From positions 1 to 64,000 of the forward strand of contig CALUNU010000014.1 in the NCBI GenBank assembly GCA_944322095.1: a stretch of 64,000 nt of DNA, given 5' to 3'. The stretch's first letter is position 1. Every line of letters begins with the position of its first letter. The position numbers and the translations under genes were made by a program. Under the pieces are notes generated by a model. That model was not told the DNA's origin, ran no database searches, and saw only the letters and a list, made by a program, of their open reading frames with translations. This document shows, in pieces, positions 15,689 to 24,875 of this stretch. The stretch is from an uncultured Alloprevotella sp. (GTDB lineage: Bacteria; Bacteroidota; Bacteroidia; Bacteroidales; Bacteroidaceae).

Positions 15689-17041
15689 ATGGAATGGAAA
15701 CAACTCATCTCCGCCCGCCGCCTAGGCAAGGAGGACGCCAGCCGTCCGCTGCCCGAACGGCGCACGGAGTTTCAACGCGATTACGACCGGCTGATTTTTT
15801 CGGCCCCCTTCCGCCGCATGCAGAACAAAACGCAGGTGTTCCCCCTGCCGGGCAGCATCTTCGTCCACAACCGCCTGACCCATAGCTTGGAGGTGTCGAG
15901 CGTGGGACGCTCACTCGGCACCGACGTGGCGGCCGAACTGCTGCGCCGCCGCCCCGATAGCGCCGAGAGCCACCTGCGCGCCATCGGGGCCATCGTGTCG
16001 GCCGCCTGCCTGGCCCACGACATGGGCAACCCGCCCTTTGGCCATTCGGGCGAGCGGGCCATACGCAGCTACTTCGCCGAGGGCAAGGGCAGCGCCCTGC
16101 GCACCCGCCACATGCCCGAGGGCGACGGCCTGACGCAGGCCGAATGGGACGACATCATCCATTTCGACGGCAACGCCAACACGTTTCGCCTGCTCACCCA
16201 CCGTTTCGAAGGCCGCCGGCCGGGAGGCTTCGTCATGACCTACTCGACGCTGGCCGCCGTCGTCAAGTATCCCCACTGTTCGTCGCTGGCCGGGCCCAAG
16301 TCGAAGTTTGGCTTTTTCGAAGCCGAGCGGCCCGACTATGAGAAGATAGCCGCCGTGCTGGGCATCCCCGAGACGGAGCGCCGCGGAGGGCTGCCCGTCT
16401 ACGCGCGCCATCCGCTGGTCTATCTCGTCGAGGCGGCCGACGACATCTGCTACGAAATCATGGACATCGAGGACGCCCACAAGCTGCGCATCCTCTCCGA
16501 CCGCGACACGAAAGACCTGCTCCTGGCCTTTTTCTCGCCCGAGGAGCAGAAGCGCCTCCACAGCGCCTACCACTACGAGACCGACATGAACGACCAGATA
16601 GGCTACTTGCGCTCGTGCGTTATCAACGCGCTGGAAAGCGCCTGCGTGGCTGTGTTCTGCGACGCCGAGGACGACATCCTGGCCGGGCGCTTCGAGGGCT
16701 CGCTCATCGACCATCTGCCGCAGCGCCTGCTCTCGGCCTACCGGGCCTGCGAGGAGATGGCGCGCGGACGCATCTACTGCTGCAAGGAGGTGACCGACAT
16801 CGACCTGGCGGGCTACCATATTATATATACGCTCCTCGACCTGATGACCGACGCCGTGCTGAGCCCCGAAAAGGCGTACAGCAGCCTGCTGCTCGGCCAG
16901 GTGTCGCCGCAGTACAGGCTGCGTGCGCCGCGTCTGTACGACCGCATCATGGGTGTGCTCGATTATCTCTCGGGCATGACCGACGTTTACGCCCTCGACC
17001 TCTATCGCAAAATCAACGGCCACTCGCTTCCCATGGTGTGA
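15689..17041 (+). CDS. dgt: dGTP triphosphohydrolase
   Basis: dGTPase removes the triphosphate from dGTP. The HD-domain ligands are visible in the 450-residue protein: His65 in HNRLTHSLEV, His110-Asp111 in AHDMGNPPFGHSGE and a later Asp in EAADDICYEIMD. The start ATG at 15689 (MEWKQLISARR) matches the usual family opening; ATG 15677 adds four residues and cannot be excluded. It is divergent from dut, with both promoters in the 158-base spacer, and is followed by a strong terminator and a tRNA on the other strand. Confidence 0.93.
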   Translation: MEWKQLISARRLGKEDASRPLPERRTEFQRDYDRLIFSAPFRRMQNKTQVFPLPGSIFVHNRLTHSLEVSSVGRSLGTDVAAELLRRRPDSAESHLRAIGAIVSAACLAHDMGNPPFGHSGERAIRSYFAEGKGSALRTRHMPEGDGLTQAEWDDIIHFDGNANTFRLLTHRFEGRRPGGFVMTYSTLAAVVKYPHCSSLAGPKSKFGFFEAERPDYEKIAAVLGIPETERRGGLPVYARHPLVYLVEAADDICYEIMDIEDAHKLRILSDRDTKDLLLAFFSPEEQKRLHSAYHYETDMNDQIGYLRSCVINALESACVAVFCDAEDDILAGRFEGSLIDHLPQRLLSAYRACEEMARGRIYCCKEVTDIDLAGYHIIYTLLDLMTDAVLSPEKAYSSLLLGQVSPQYRLRAPRLYDRIMGVLDYLSGMTDVYALDLYRKINGHSLPMV

Positions 17042-17064
17042 GCGCGGGCCCTGCTACGCAAAAA

Positions 17065-17110
17065 GGCCGCCCGCCGCCCGTACCTGAGACAGGACGGGCG
17101 GCGGGCGGCC
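17065..17110. terminator. Terminator between dgt and tRNA-Arg
   Basis: A 17-bp GC-only-type stem (GGCCGCCCGCCGCCCGT with its complement at 17094-17110) flanked by A- and T-rich ends, so it can serve both dgt and the convergent tRNA gene. Confidence 0.88.
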
Positions 17111-17121
17111 GCTTTCGGTCG

Positions 17122-17193
17122 TACCCCCGCCGAGAATCGAACTCGGATCAAAAGTTTAGGAAACTTCTATTCTATCCGTTGAACTACAAGGGC
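17122..17193 (-). tRNA. tRNA-Arg (anticodon CCU)
   Basis: The minus strand folds as a cloverleaf. The acceptor GCCCTTG pairs with CGGGGGT through some G-U pairs. The D-arm is GTTCAACGGATAGAAT. The anticodon loop TTCCTAA gives CCU, which reads AGG. The T-arm is CCGAG-TTCGATT-CTCGG, followed by discriminator A. The CCA end is not encoded. Confidence 0.93.
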
Positions 17194-17467
17194 AGGCCGC
17201 TCTCTGCCCGTGGACAGGAGCTCTGCAAAGGTAGGGAATTTTTCGCAATGCGGCGCGGCTGCCGCCCGCTTTTCGCCACCGAGCATGACAAAGGCGTTAC
17301 AAAACCCTCGCTTTTCGGCGAAAAAGCGCCGGTGCCTTTGGCCTTTTCAATTTTTTTTACTTGCTTTGTGGAGCTTTCTCCGGCGGATGGCGCCGCCCGG
17401 GGGACGGCCCACGCGGGCCATGGTAGGAAACATCAGAAATATCAGAACTTAATACAGCTTTCACCGT

Positions 17468-18781
17468 ATGACAACCATCATCGTTTGCGTCTTCGTCCTG
17501 GGCTATGCGGGCATAGCCTTTGAGAGCGGACTGAAAATCAACAAGGCAGCCATCGCGCTGCTCATGTGCGTCGCCTGCTGGACGCTCTACATGTTCAACC
17601 CGGCCTACGTGCCCGAGGGCGCCTCGACCGACGCCATCATCGAAGCCCACCTGGGCAGCACGGCGACGACGCTCTTCTTCCTGATGGGCGCCATGACCGT
17701 CGTTGAGACGGTCGACCAGAACGGCGGGTTCAACTTTGTGCGCAACGTGCTCCGAACGCGCAGCAAGCGCGCGCTCCTTTGGCGCATTACGGCGCTCACC
17801 TTCTTCCTTTCGGCCATACTCGACAACATGACGACGGCCATCGTGATGGTTATGATACTTCGCAAGCTCGTCAGCGACCATAAGGATCGTCTTGTCTACG
17901 CGGCCCTCGTTATCATCGCGGCCAATGCGGGCGGGGCCTTCTCGCCCATCGGCGACGTGACCACCATCATGCTGTGGAACAAAAACCTCATCACGGCCGG
18001 CGGCGTCATCCACGAGCTGTTCCTGCCTTCGGTCGTATCTGTTGTCATCCCGGCCTACATCCTTTCGCTTTCGCTCAAAGGCAACGTGGACGACACGGTC
18101 GACACGGCCGATGACAACACGCTCTACGACCTCACCGACGGCCAGCGCAAGGCCGTGTTCTGGGTGGGCGTGGGCGGACTCGTCTTCGTTCCCATTTTCA
18201 AGACCATCACCCACCTGCCCCCGTTCGTGGGCATCCTGCTCGTGCTCGGCGTGCTGTGGCTCGTCACCGAGGTGTTCTACCGCCAGCGCTCCAAGGGGGG
18301 CGAAAGCGTGGTCATTCAGAAACGCCTTACCAGCATTATCTCGCGGATTGACATGAGTACGATCCTTTTCTTCCTGGGCATCCTCATGGCTGTGGCCTGC
18401 TTGCAGGAGATCGGCGTGCTCTCGGCCCTGGGCGAGACGCTCAACGACGTCTTCGACGGCAATCACTATCTCGTGACGGGCATCATCGGCGTCCTTTCGA
18501 GCATTGTCGACAACGTGCCCCTCGTGGCCGGCTGCATGGGCATGTATCCGATGGCCGCCGCGGGCGACATGGCGCAGGACGGCCTCTTTTGGCAGCTCCT
18601 GGCCTACTGTGCCGGCGTGGGCGGCTCGATGCTCATCATTGGCAGCGCCGCAGGCGTCGTCGTCATGGGATTGGAGAAAATCACCTTCGGGTGGTACCTG
18701 AAACGCATCTCGTGGGTGGCCTTCGCGGGCTATCTGGCAGGCATTCTCTTCTATTGGGCCGAGAAGTCGATCGGCTTCTGA
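17468..18781 (+). CDS. nhaD: NhaD-type sodium/proton antiporter
   Basis: The 437-residue protein has about twelve hydrophobic segments and exports Na+ in exchange for H+. Signature segments include 'FFLMGAMTVVETVDQNGGF', 'LDNMTTAIVMVMIL' and 'NAGGAFSPIGDVTTIMLW', repeated in altered form in the second half as 'SSIVDNVPLVAGCMG' and 'GGSMLIIGSAAGVV'. The paired LDN and VDN motifs with the glycine/proline-rich hairpins are those of the ion transporter superfamily. The nearest downstream gene, the barrel protein at 18824, follows after 42 bases on the same strand and may share the transcript. Confidence 0.92.
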   Translation: MTTIIVCVFVLGYAGIAFESGLKINKAAIALLMCVACWTLYMFNPAYVPEGASTDAIIEAHLGSTATTLFFLMGAMTVVETVDQNGGFNFVRNVLRTRSKRALLWRITALTFFLSAILDNMTTAIVMVMILRKLVSDHKDRLVYAALVIIAANAGGAFSPIGDVTTIMLWNKNLITAGGVIHELFLPSVVSVVIPAYILSLSLKGNVDDTVDTADDNTLYDLTDGQRKAVFWVGVGGLVFVPIFKTITHLPPFVGILLVLGVLWLVTEVFYRQRSKGGESVVIQKRLTSIISRIDMSTILFFLGILMAVACLQEIGVLSALGETLNDVFDGNHYLVTGIIGVLSSIVDNVPLVAGCMGMYPMAAAGDMAQDGLFWQLLAYCAGVGGSMLIIGSAAGVVVMGLEKITFGWYLKRISWVAFAGYLAGILFYWAEKSIGF

Positions 18782-18823
18782 CGCCCTCCTCTCTCCCGTC
18801 ATCATTTTAAACACCCATACATT

Positions 18824-19426
18824 ATGAAAACGAAAAGCTTGATTTTGGCCATTGCCCTCTGTCTGGGCTTGGCGTCGGCCGCCCCTGCCGCGGCACAGTC
18901 GGTGAAGTTTGGCATCGTGGCCGGCATGAGTCTCAACAAACTCAACTTCAACGGCGACGGCGGCCGCTTCGACTCCGAAAACCGCTACGGCTGGTACATC
19001 GGCCCGAAGCTCAACATCGGTCTGCCCCTGGGCTTCGGCCTCGACGTGGCTGCCCAGTATTCGCAGCGGCGCATGAACCTCAACGACGACGCTTCGGAAA
19101 CGTTCAAGAGCATAGAGATACCCCTCAACGTGCGCTACAACATCGGCCTCGGTTCGGTGGCTTCCATTTACATTGCCACCGGTCCGCAGTTTGGCTTCAA
19201 CGTGGGCCATCGCCATTGGAGCTTCTCCGACATGCAGGAGACTTTCAGCATGGAACGCATGAACACGTCGTGGAACGTCGGCGCCGGTGTCAAGGTGCTC
19301 AGCCATCTCGAAGTGGGCGTGGCCTATAACATCGCGCTCAGCAAGTATGCCAAGCACCGTTTCCAGGGCGAGGACTATTCGTTCAAGGCCAATACCTTCC
19401 AGGTGCAGCTGGCCTATCTGTTCTAA
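18824..19426 (+). CDS. Outer-membrane beta-barrel protein, PorT-like
   Basis: The 200-residue protein has a signal peptide (about 1-24, ending APAAAQ) and alternating amphipathic strands ending in an aromatic residue (LAYLF), as expected for an eight-stranded outer-membrane barrel. Strands include 'VKFGIVAGMSLNKLNF', 'YGWYIGPKLNIGLPLGFG' and 'IPLNVRYNIGLGSVASIYI'. This pattern matches the PorT-family/outer-membrane protein beta-barrel domain of Bacteroidetes. No specific function can be assigned. It follows nhaD and precedes a small ABM-domain gene. Confidence 0.85.
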   Translation: MKTKSLILAIALCLGLASAAPAAAQSVKFGIVAGMSLNKLNFNGDGGRFDSENRYGWYIGPKLNIGLPLGFGLDVAAQYSQRRMNLNDDASETFKSIEIPLNVRYNIGLGSVASIYIATGPQFGFNVGHRHWSFSDMQETFSMERMNTSWNVGAGVKVLSHLEVGVAYNIALSKYAKHRFQGEDYSFKANTFQVQLAYLF

Positions 19427-19459
19427 ACCGCACGCAAGCAACATCAACCCCCAACCGCT

Positions 19460-19735
19460 ATGATACGCCTGAACGTTTTCATCCAGCCCGCCGCGGGCAA
19501 CCGCGAGGCTGTCCTCGAAGCTGCCAAGGCCCTGACCGCCTGCTCGCTTGCCGACCGCGGCTGCGTGGCCTACGACGTCTTTGCGAGCGCCACGCGCCCC
19601 GACGTTCTCATGATTTGCGAGACTTGGATCGACGCCGATGCGCTGGCGGCCCACTCCTCCTCCGACCATTTTAAGAAATACGTCGGAGAGATGGAGAGCC
19701 TCGGCACGCTGAAGCTCGAACAGTTCGATTTCTGA
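19460..19735 (+). CDS. Antibiotic-biosynthesis-monooxygenase (ABM) domain protein
   Basis: A 91-residue protein with the ABM ferredoxin-like dimeric fold: an opening strand 'IRLNVFIQPAAGNREAVLEA', 'GCVAYDVFASATRPDVLMICETW' and 'DALAAHSSSDHFKKYVG'. The Glu in CETW and the AHxxSxHF pattern are typical of YgiN-like quinol or unknown-substrate oxygenases. Most members have no tested substrate. It lies 33 bases after the barrel gene and is followed by a terminator, so it ends that transcript. Confidence 0.85.
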   Translation: MIRLNVFIQPAAGNREAVLEAAKALTACSLADRGCVAYDVFASATRPDVLMICETWIDADALAAHSSSDHFKKYVGEMESLGTLKLEQFDF

Positions 19736-19779
19736 GCGCAGCGCGGAGCCCCTCTCCGCCGCCCGCGCTTCTGCCCGTC

Positions 19780-19818
19780 AGCGCTCCCCCGGCCACGGCC
19801 GGAGGAGCGCTGTTTTTT
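19780..19818 (+). terminator. Terminator after the ABM gene
   Basis: Stem AGCGCTCC/GGAGCGCT with an inner CCGGCC/GGCCGG hairpin, followed by TGTTTTTTG. Confidence 0.88.
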
Positions 19819-19902
19819 GTGAAAATATGAATAATAATTGCATTAATATCCCGTTTTGCAGCGCAGGGCTGAATAATTGAGGTATAAATCGCGGGGATTT
19901 TG

Positions 19903-19910
19903 TATATTTG
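19903..19910 (+). promoter_or_regulatory. -7 element of the CoA-transferase promoter
   Basis: TATATTTG, exact TAnnTTTG, 27 bases before the ATG at 19938. No clear -33 box. Confidence 0.55.
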
Positions 19911-19937
19911 CGGCCGTAAAACGATTTTCAGCAGCCT

Positions 19938-21452
19938 ATGATCATTACGGAGATGACCGCCCGCGAGGCGGCCGCGCTCATTAACGACGGCGACATGATA
20001 GGTGTGGGCGGTTTCGGCCCGGCCGGCGCCCCCAAGTGCATACCTCCCGCGCTGGCGGAGCGGGCCCGCGCCGAGCATGCCGCGGGCCGTCCCTTCAAGG
20101 TGGACGTCGTCACGGGAGCCTCCATCGGCGCCAGCTGCGACGGCGAGCTGGCCGCGGCCGACGCCGTGGACCGCCGCCTGCCCTTTTCGGTGAACAAGGA
20201 GATGCGCCACGCCTACAACACGGGCCGTGTGCGCTACACCGACCTCAACCTGAGCGACAACGCCTCGCACCTGCGCCAGGGCATCACCGGCCGCCTCGAC
20301 TGGGGCATCATCGAGGCCGTCGACGTGCAAGACGTGCGCGGAAAGCTGCGCATCTACCTCACGGCGGGCATCGGTATCGCCCCGACAATTTGTCGTATGG
20401 CCGAGAAAGGCGTATTCGTGGAGCTGAACACGTGGCACAGCACGAAGATCATCGGCATGCACGACATTTACGAAATCGAAGACCCCTGGCTGCGCACGCC
20501 CGTGCGCATCACGCATCCCATTGAGCACATCGGCCTGCCCTATATCGAGGTGGAGCCGTCGCACGTGCGCGGTCTCATCATGTGCCACGTGCCCGACGAG
20601 GGGCGGCCCATGGCGCCGGCCACCGAGGTGACCGACCAGATTGGGCGCCACGTGGCCGACTTCCTCGTGTGGAACATCGCGCACGGATATGTGAACGGCC
20701 GCTCGCTCACCTTGCAGAGCGGAGTGGGCTCGGGGGCCAACGCCGTGCTGGGCGCCCTGGGGCGCTGCACCGACGTGCCCGACTTCAACATCTACACCGA
20801 GGTGTTGCAGGAGGAGCCCCTGCGCCTCATGCGCGAGGGGCGCGTGGCCACGGCATCGACGGGCGCGCTCACCATCAGCGCCGACCACCTGCAACAGCTC
20901 TACAAGGACATCAACGAATATCGCGGCCGCCTGCTGCTGCGCCCGTCGGAGATTTCCAACTGCCCCGAAATCATCGCGCGGCTGGGCGTCTGCTCGCTCA
21001 ACACGGCCATCGAGGTTGATATTTACGGTCATGTCAACTCGACGAAAGTGGGCGGCACGATGATGATGAACGGTGTGGGCGGCAGTGCCGACTTTACGAA
21101 CAATTCGATGCTGAGCATTTTCACCTGCGGCTCCACGGCCAAGGACGGACGCGTGAGCAGCATCGTTCCCTTCTGCTCGCACGTGGACCACACGGAGCAC
21201 TACGTCGACGCCGTCGTCACGGAGTATGGCGTGGCCGACCTGCGCAACAAATGCGCCATGGAAAAGGCCGAGGCCCTCGTGGCCATTGCCCACCCCGACT
21301 ACCGTCCCCTCCTCAGCGACTACCTGCGCCTGGCCGCCCGCTACGGGGGCCACACCCACCACGTGCTGTCGGCCGCCTTTGCCATGCACGACACCTACCG
21401 CCGCAAGGGCGACATGCGGCTCACCGACTGGGGCGAATATATTAAGGACTGA
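19938..21452 (+). CDS. Acetyl-CoA hydrolase/transferase family protein (succinyl-CoA:acetate type)
   Basis: The enzyme moves CoA between acyl groups through a glutamyl-CoA intermediate. The 504-residue length and motifs fit the Cat1/AarC class: GFGPAGAPK near the N-terminus, the oxyanion loop GVGSGANAV (262-270), the catalytic Glu288 in NIYTEVLQE, and GVGGSADF (379-386). In Bacteroidales such enzymes recycle CoA during acetate or succinate formation. The likely substrates are succinyl-CoA or acetyl-CoA with acetate, which cannot be told apart from sequence. The gene is monocistronic, with its own promoter and a convergent comF after it. Confidence 0.9.
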   Translation: MIITEMTAREAAALINDGDMIGVGGFGPAGAPKCIPPALAERARAEHAAGRPFKVDVVTGASIGASCDGELAAADAVDRRLPFSVNKEMRHAYNTGRVRYTDLNLSDNASHLRQGITGRLDWGIIEAVDVQDVRGKLRIYLTAGIGIAPTICRMAEKGVFVELNTWHSTKIIGMHDIYEIEDPWLRTPVRITHPIEHIGLPYIEVEPSHVRGLIMCHVPDEGRPMAPATEVTDQIGRHVADFLVWNIAHGYVNGRSLTLQSGVGSGANAVLGALGRCTDVPDFNIYTEVLQEEPLRLMREGRVATASTGALTISADHLQQLYKDINEYRGRLLLRPSEISNCPEIIARLGVCSLNTAIEVDIYGHVNSTKVGGTMMMNGVGGSADFTNNSMLSIFTCGSTAKDGRVSSIVPFCSHVDHTEHYVDAVVTEYGVADLRNKCAMEKAEALVAIAHPDYRPLLSDYLRLAARYGGHTHHVLSAAFAMHDTYRRKGDMRLTDWGEYIKD

Positions 21453-21496
21453 CCCCGTGCGGCGGAGGTGTGTGGCTTCGGGCGGAAGGGGCGGTC

Positions 21497-22246
21497 TCAG
21501 GGCGTGGCAATGCCGCCGTCCTCGACAACGTGGTGCTCCCCGGCCAGGGCCAGCGTGAGGACGCTCAGGCGCACGCCCCCGGCCTCCATGAGCGTGCGGC
21601 CCAGCGAGAGCAGCGTGCTGCCCGTGGTGAGCACGTCGTCGACCATGAGCAGGTGACGGCCGGCCACGCGCGCGGGGTTGGTGAGGCGGAAAACGTGCTC
21701 CACGTTTTCGCGGCGGCTGCGGCCGTGCAGCAGGGTTTGCGAGGGGCGCTCCACCACGCGGCTCACGGCCCCCGTCTCCACGGGCAGCCCCGTGACGTCG
21801 GCAATGCCGCGGGCCAGCATTTCGCTCTGGTTGTAGCCGCGGCGGTGCAGGCGCTGCGGCGTGAGCGGCACGGGCACGATGGCGTCGACCTCGCGGAAGA
21901 AGTCCGTCGGCCACACGTCGCGGGCCATCATGCGGCCCAGCGCTATGCCCGAGGCCGGCGCGTGGAAATATTTCAGGCGGAGCAGGACGAAGCGGCTGCG
22001 CTCCAAGGGGCGGTAGCGCAGGAGCGCACCGGCACGCTCCACGGGCAGCAGTCCGCGGAAGAGGCGTTCGACGGGGTTGTCGGGGCAGCCGTGGAAACGG
22101 GTGAAGGGCAGGCTTGTGAGGCAGGCGGCACACACCTCGTCCGCGCCCTTGTCGAGCCGCCGTCCGCACACGGCGCAGTGGCGCCCTCCCGCCAGGCCGG
22201 CCGCCAGACGGCGCAAGATGCCGGTCAGTCGTCGTCGGGCAGGCAT
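21497..22246 (-). CDS. ComF family phosphoribosyltransferase-like protein
   Basis: The 249-residue protein has an N-terminal zinc finger (Cys24, Cys27, Cys39, Cys42) and a C-terminal phosphoribosyltransferase domain with the PRPP loop LLMVDDVLTTGST. ComF proteins support DNA uptake or recombination by competence machinery in other bacteria; the enzymatic role is unsettled. The start overlaps the end of recX by 22 bases, so the two are translated together. The gene is the last of a run with two glycosyltransferases and recX. Confidence 0.9.
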   Translation of the reverse strand: MPARRRLTGILRRLAAGLAGGRHCAVCGRRLDKGADEVCAACLTSLPFTRFHGCPDNPVERLFRGLLPVERAGALLRYRPLERSRFVLLRLKYFHAPASGIALGRMMARDVWPTDFFREVDAIVPVPLTPQRLHRRGYNQSEMLARGIADVTGLPVETGAVSRVVERPSQTLLHGRSRRENVEHVFRLTNPARVAGRHLLMVDDVLTTGSTLLSLGRTLMEAGGVRLSVLTLALAGEHHVVEDGGIATP

Positions 22247-22686
22247 CGGGCGATGGCTTCGGGCTCGTAGCCGCGGCCGGCGGCGTAGCGCATCAGTTTC
22301 AGGCGTCGCAGGCGGGCGTCGCTCTCGCCGAGGGTGTGCCCTTTGGCCGCCAGCAGGGCGCGCAGCCCTTCGGCGTAGGCCTCGCCGTCGATTGTGGCGA
22401 GGGCTTCGTCTGCCGCGCCCTGCGATATGCCGTGCAGGGCCAGGGCATGGCGCGTCTTGATGCGGCCCCAGCGGTCGTAGAGCGTTTTGTCGTGCACGAA
22501 GGCCCGGGCATAGCGCCGCTCGTCCACGAAGCCCTCGGCTTCGAGGCGGTGCAGCACGTCGCGGGCCGCGTCGTCGTCGAGCCCCATGCGGGCCAGCGTG
22601 AGCAGCACGTCGCGCGGGGCCTGCTCGCGGCGGGCGCAGGCCGCCGCCAGACGGGCATAAGCCTCGTCGGGAGTGTAGGTTTTCAT
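22225..22686 (-). CDS. recX: Regulatory protein RecX
   Basis: RecX binds RecA filaments and limits recombination. The 153-residue protein shows the three-helix repeats of the family: 'RLAAACARREQAPRDVLLTL', 'VLHRLEAEGFVDERRYARAF' and 'WGRIKTRHALALHGIS'. The motif GFVDERRYA is diagnostic. It overlaps comF by 22 bases and follows the GT2 gene after 34 bases. RecA itself is not in the window. Confidence 0.9.
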   Translation of the reverse strand: MKTYTPDEAYARLAAACARREQAPRDVLLTLARMGLDDDAARDVLHRLEAEGFVDERRYARAFVHDKTLYDRWGRIKTRHALALHGISQGAADEALATIDGEAYAEGLRALLAAKGHTLGESDARLRRLKLMRYAAGRGYEPEAIARCLPDDD

Positions 22687-22720
22687 GTTTTTCGGGAGAT
22701 GGGGCCCGCGCTTGCGGGCC

Positions 22721-23515
22721 TTATTTTTTCACCACGGCGCGCACCACAAACCATGCGTGGCGCAGCAGGGTGGGCACGAGGCCGTAGTGGTGCGCCATGA
22801 TGGCAAAACGCTCGCGGAGCGAGGCTTGGTGGTTTTGCGTGGTGAGGCCTTCGCTCAGGTAGTCGGCCGTGACGGCTCCCACGCCCTGCACGGGCAGGCG
22901 CCGGCGGGCCGCCTCTTTCAGCAGGCGCACGCACCAGTCGAAGTCGGCCGAGAAGCGGTAGCGCAAGTCGTAGCGGCAGGCGCGGGCCAGGTCGGTGCGG
23001 GCGTAAAAGGCCTGATGGCACACAAGCATGCCCCGGGCAAACGAGCGCCACGTGAGCCGTGGCGGCGGCGCCAGGCGGCGGTGGCGCACAAAGCGTCCCT
23101 CGGCGTCCACCAGGTCGGTGTTGCCATAAACGACGGCGGGCAGCTCGGCCGTGCCCTGTGCGGCGCGGGCCACGCGGCTCAGCGTGTCGGCGTCGTGCAG
23201 GCGGTCGCCCGCGTTGAGGAAGACGATGTAGGAGCCCGTGGCCAGTTCGAGCGCCTTGTTCATGGCGTCGTACAGGCCGTCGTCGGGTTCGCTGATGCAG
23301 ACGATTTCGTGGCGCACGGGGGCCACGCTGTTGCGCTCTTGGTAGCGGTGAACGTGGGCCAGCGTGTCGTCGCGCGAGTTGCCGTCGACGATGAGATGCT
23401 CCACCCAAGGGTAGTTTTGCCGCTCCACGCTGGCAATGGTGGCTTCGATGAGCGCTGCGGCGTTATAGGTCACGGTGGCCACCGTTATTTTCAGCGGCGG
23501 TTCTGTTTCTGTCAT
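22721..23515 (-). CDS. Family 2 glycosyltransferase
   Basis: A 264-residue GT-A-fold enzyme. The nucleotide-sugar site is visible as VTYNAA, 'VEHLIVDGNSRDDT' and 'SEPDDGLYDAMNKAL', and the metal-binding motif appears as 'FLNAGDRL'. The gene starts directly at the stop of the preceding GT4 gene, so the two enzymes probably act in succession on one surface glycan. Acceptor and sugar are unknown. There is no signal peptide or membrane anchor apart from a slightly hydrophobic C-terminus (AWFVVRAVVKK). Confidence 0.9.
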   Translation of the reverse strand: MTETEPPLKITVATVTYNAAALIEATIASVERQNYPWVEHLIVDGNSRDDTLAHVHRYQERNSVAPVRHEIVCISEPDDGLYDAMNKALELATGSYIVFLNAGDRLHDADTLSRVARAAQGTAELPAVVYGNTDLVDAEGRFVRHRRLAPPPRLTWRSFARGMLVCHQAFYARTDLARACRYDLRYRFSADFDWCVRLLKEAARRRLPVQGVGAVTADYLSEGLTTQNHQASLRERFAIMAHHYGLVPTLLRHAWFVVRAVVKK

Positions 23516-24784
23516 TTATCTGTTTGAGGTTTCTTCGATAGCTTGTTCATACACCCGGGCATATTGCCGCGCCACGGCCGTTTCGGAGTAGTTGTGGACG
23601 GCCTTTTCGCGTGCGGCGCGGCGCAGGGCGTCGAGCGCGGGGCTCAGCAGGGTAGCCTCGATGCCGCGGGCCAGGTCGTCGGCGTCGCGCAGGCGTGCCA
23701 GATAGCCGTCGGTGCCGTGGCCGATGAGCTGCGGCAGTCCGCCCACGTCGAAGCCCGCGCAGGGCACGCCGCAGGCCATGGCCTCGACGATGGTGTTGGG
23801 CAGGTTGTCGGCCATCGAGGGCATGGCCAGCACGTCGGCCGCGCGGTAGAGCTCGCGCATGGCGGCAGCGCCCTGCACGTAGCCCTGCGGATAGGCCGGC
23901 ACGGCAAAGCGGTTGCGCCAGTCCTCGGCGCCGCGGCCCGCCACGATGATGCCCAGGCGGTCGCGCAGGTCGGGGCGGGCGGCCACGAGGCGCTCCACGG
24001 CCTCGGCCAGATAGGTCACGCCTTTCAGCGGGTCGGCCACCTGGTAGGCGGCAAAGAGCAGCAGGCGCTTTTCGACGGGCAGGCCCAGGCGGCGCCGGGC
24101 CGTCTCGCGCGAGGACGGACTGAAAAAGTCGGTGTCGATGGGGTTGGGGATGCTCCACACGGGCTGCCCTTCGAGCACGGGCGAGCGGCGGGCCAGGTCG
24201 GCCAGCCACCGGCTGCACGCCACGATGTGTACGCGGGCGTGGGCAAAGAGGCGCTGCTTGGCCGCGAACGTGCGGCGCGACAGGTCGTTGCCCCGCGGCC
24301 GCGCCAGCAGGCGGCAGCGGCCGCAGCCCCACAGCCAGCCGTCGCACTCGCGGGCGTAGTGGCACACGCCCGTGAAGGGCCACATGTCGTGCAGCGTCCA
24401 CACCAGCGGCTTGCCCGAGCCGAAGATGCGCCGCAGGCCCTCCATCGAGAGAAAAGCTTGGTTCACCCAGTGGAGATGCACCACGTCGGCCCGGCGGAAG
24501 ACGTCGTAGGGCGTCACGTCGCTGCCGTGCGTGGCGGGGTCTATCTCGAACAGGTGGCGGCGGCTGAAGCCGTTGCCGGCCCAGATGGCGGCCCGCTCCA
24601 TAACAAACTTGGCCCGCAGCGCGGGCGAGGGCGCAAGGCGTACGACGTGCTCGTCGGTGCCCGTGGCGTCGCGCACGAGCATGCGTGCCTGCACGCCGTT
24701 TTTGTTGAGGGCCTGCATGATGCGGTGGGCCGCTATGGCGGCGCCGCCCGTCTGTTCGGATGTGTTGAGCAGCAGTGCGCGCAT
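23516..24784 (-). CDS. Family 4 glycosyltransferase
   Basis: The 422-residue protein has the GT-B architecture. N-terminal domain: 'TSEQTGGAAIAAHRIMQALN' and 'VVHLHWVNQAFLS'. C-terminal donor domain: 'LLLFAAYQVADPLKGV', GIIVAGRG and 'MPSMADNLPNTIVEAMACG' with the conserved Glu of the ExxxxG signature. A cysteine-rich insert 'CHYARECDGWLWGCGRCRLL' looks like a small zinc-binding element, which is common in this subgroup. The start ATG at 24784 gives MRALLLNTS; an upstream extension through 25084 would run into repeat DNA. It heads the GT4-GT2-recX-comF run, and its promoter probably lies in the repeat at 24876-25051. Confidence 0.9.
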   Translation of the reverse strand: MRALLLNTSEQTGGAAIAAHRIMQALNKNGVQARMLVRDATGTDEHVVRLAPSPALRAKFVMERAAIWAGNGFSRRHLFEIDPATHGSDVTPYDVFRRADVVHLHWVNQAFLSMEGLRRIFGSGKPLVWTLHDMWPFTGVCHYARECDGWLWGCGRCRLLARPRGNDLSRRTFAAKQRLFAHARVHIVACSRWLADLARRSPVLEGQPVWSIPNPIDTDFFSPSSRETARRRLGLPVEKRLLLFAAYQVADPLKGVTYLAEAVERLVAARPDLRDRLGIIVAGRGAEDWRNRFAVPAYPQGYVQGAAAMRELYRAADVLAMPSMADNLPNTIVEAMACGVPCAGFDVGGLPQLIGHGTDGYLARLRDADDLARGIEATLLSPALDALRRAAREKAVHNYSETAVARQYARVYEQAIEETSNR

Positions 24785-24875
24785 GGTTGTTGTCCTGTGT
24801 GGGGAAGCGCCGCCCGTCCGCGGCCCGCGCCGCCGGGGGCGCAGGCGGGGCGGGGTGCTCCGCTTGTTGGCATAG

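Noticed and set aside
17122..17193. tRNA-Arg as an integration site of a mobile element
   Set aside because: Both flanks are GC-rich chromosome with normal genes and no integrase or duplicated tRNA end.
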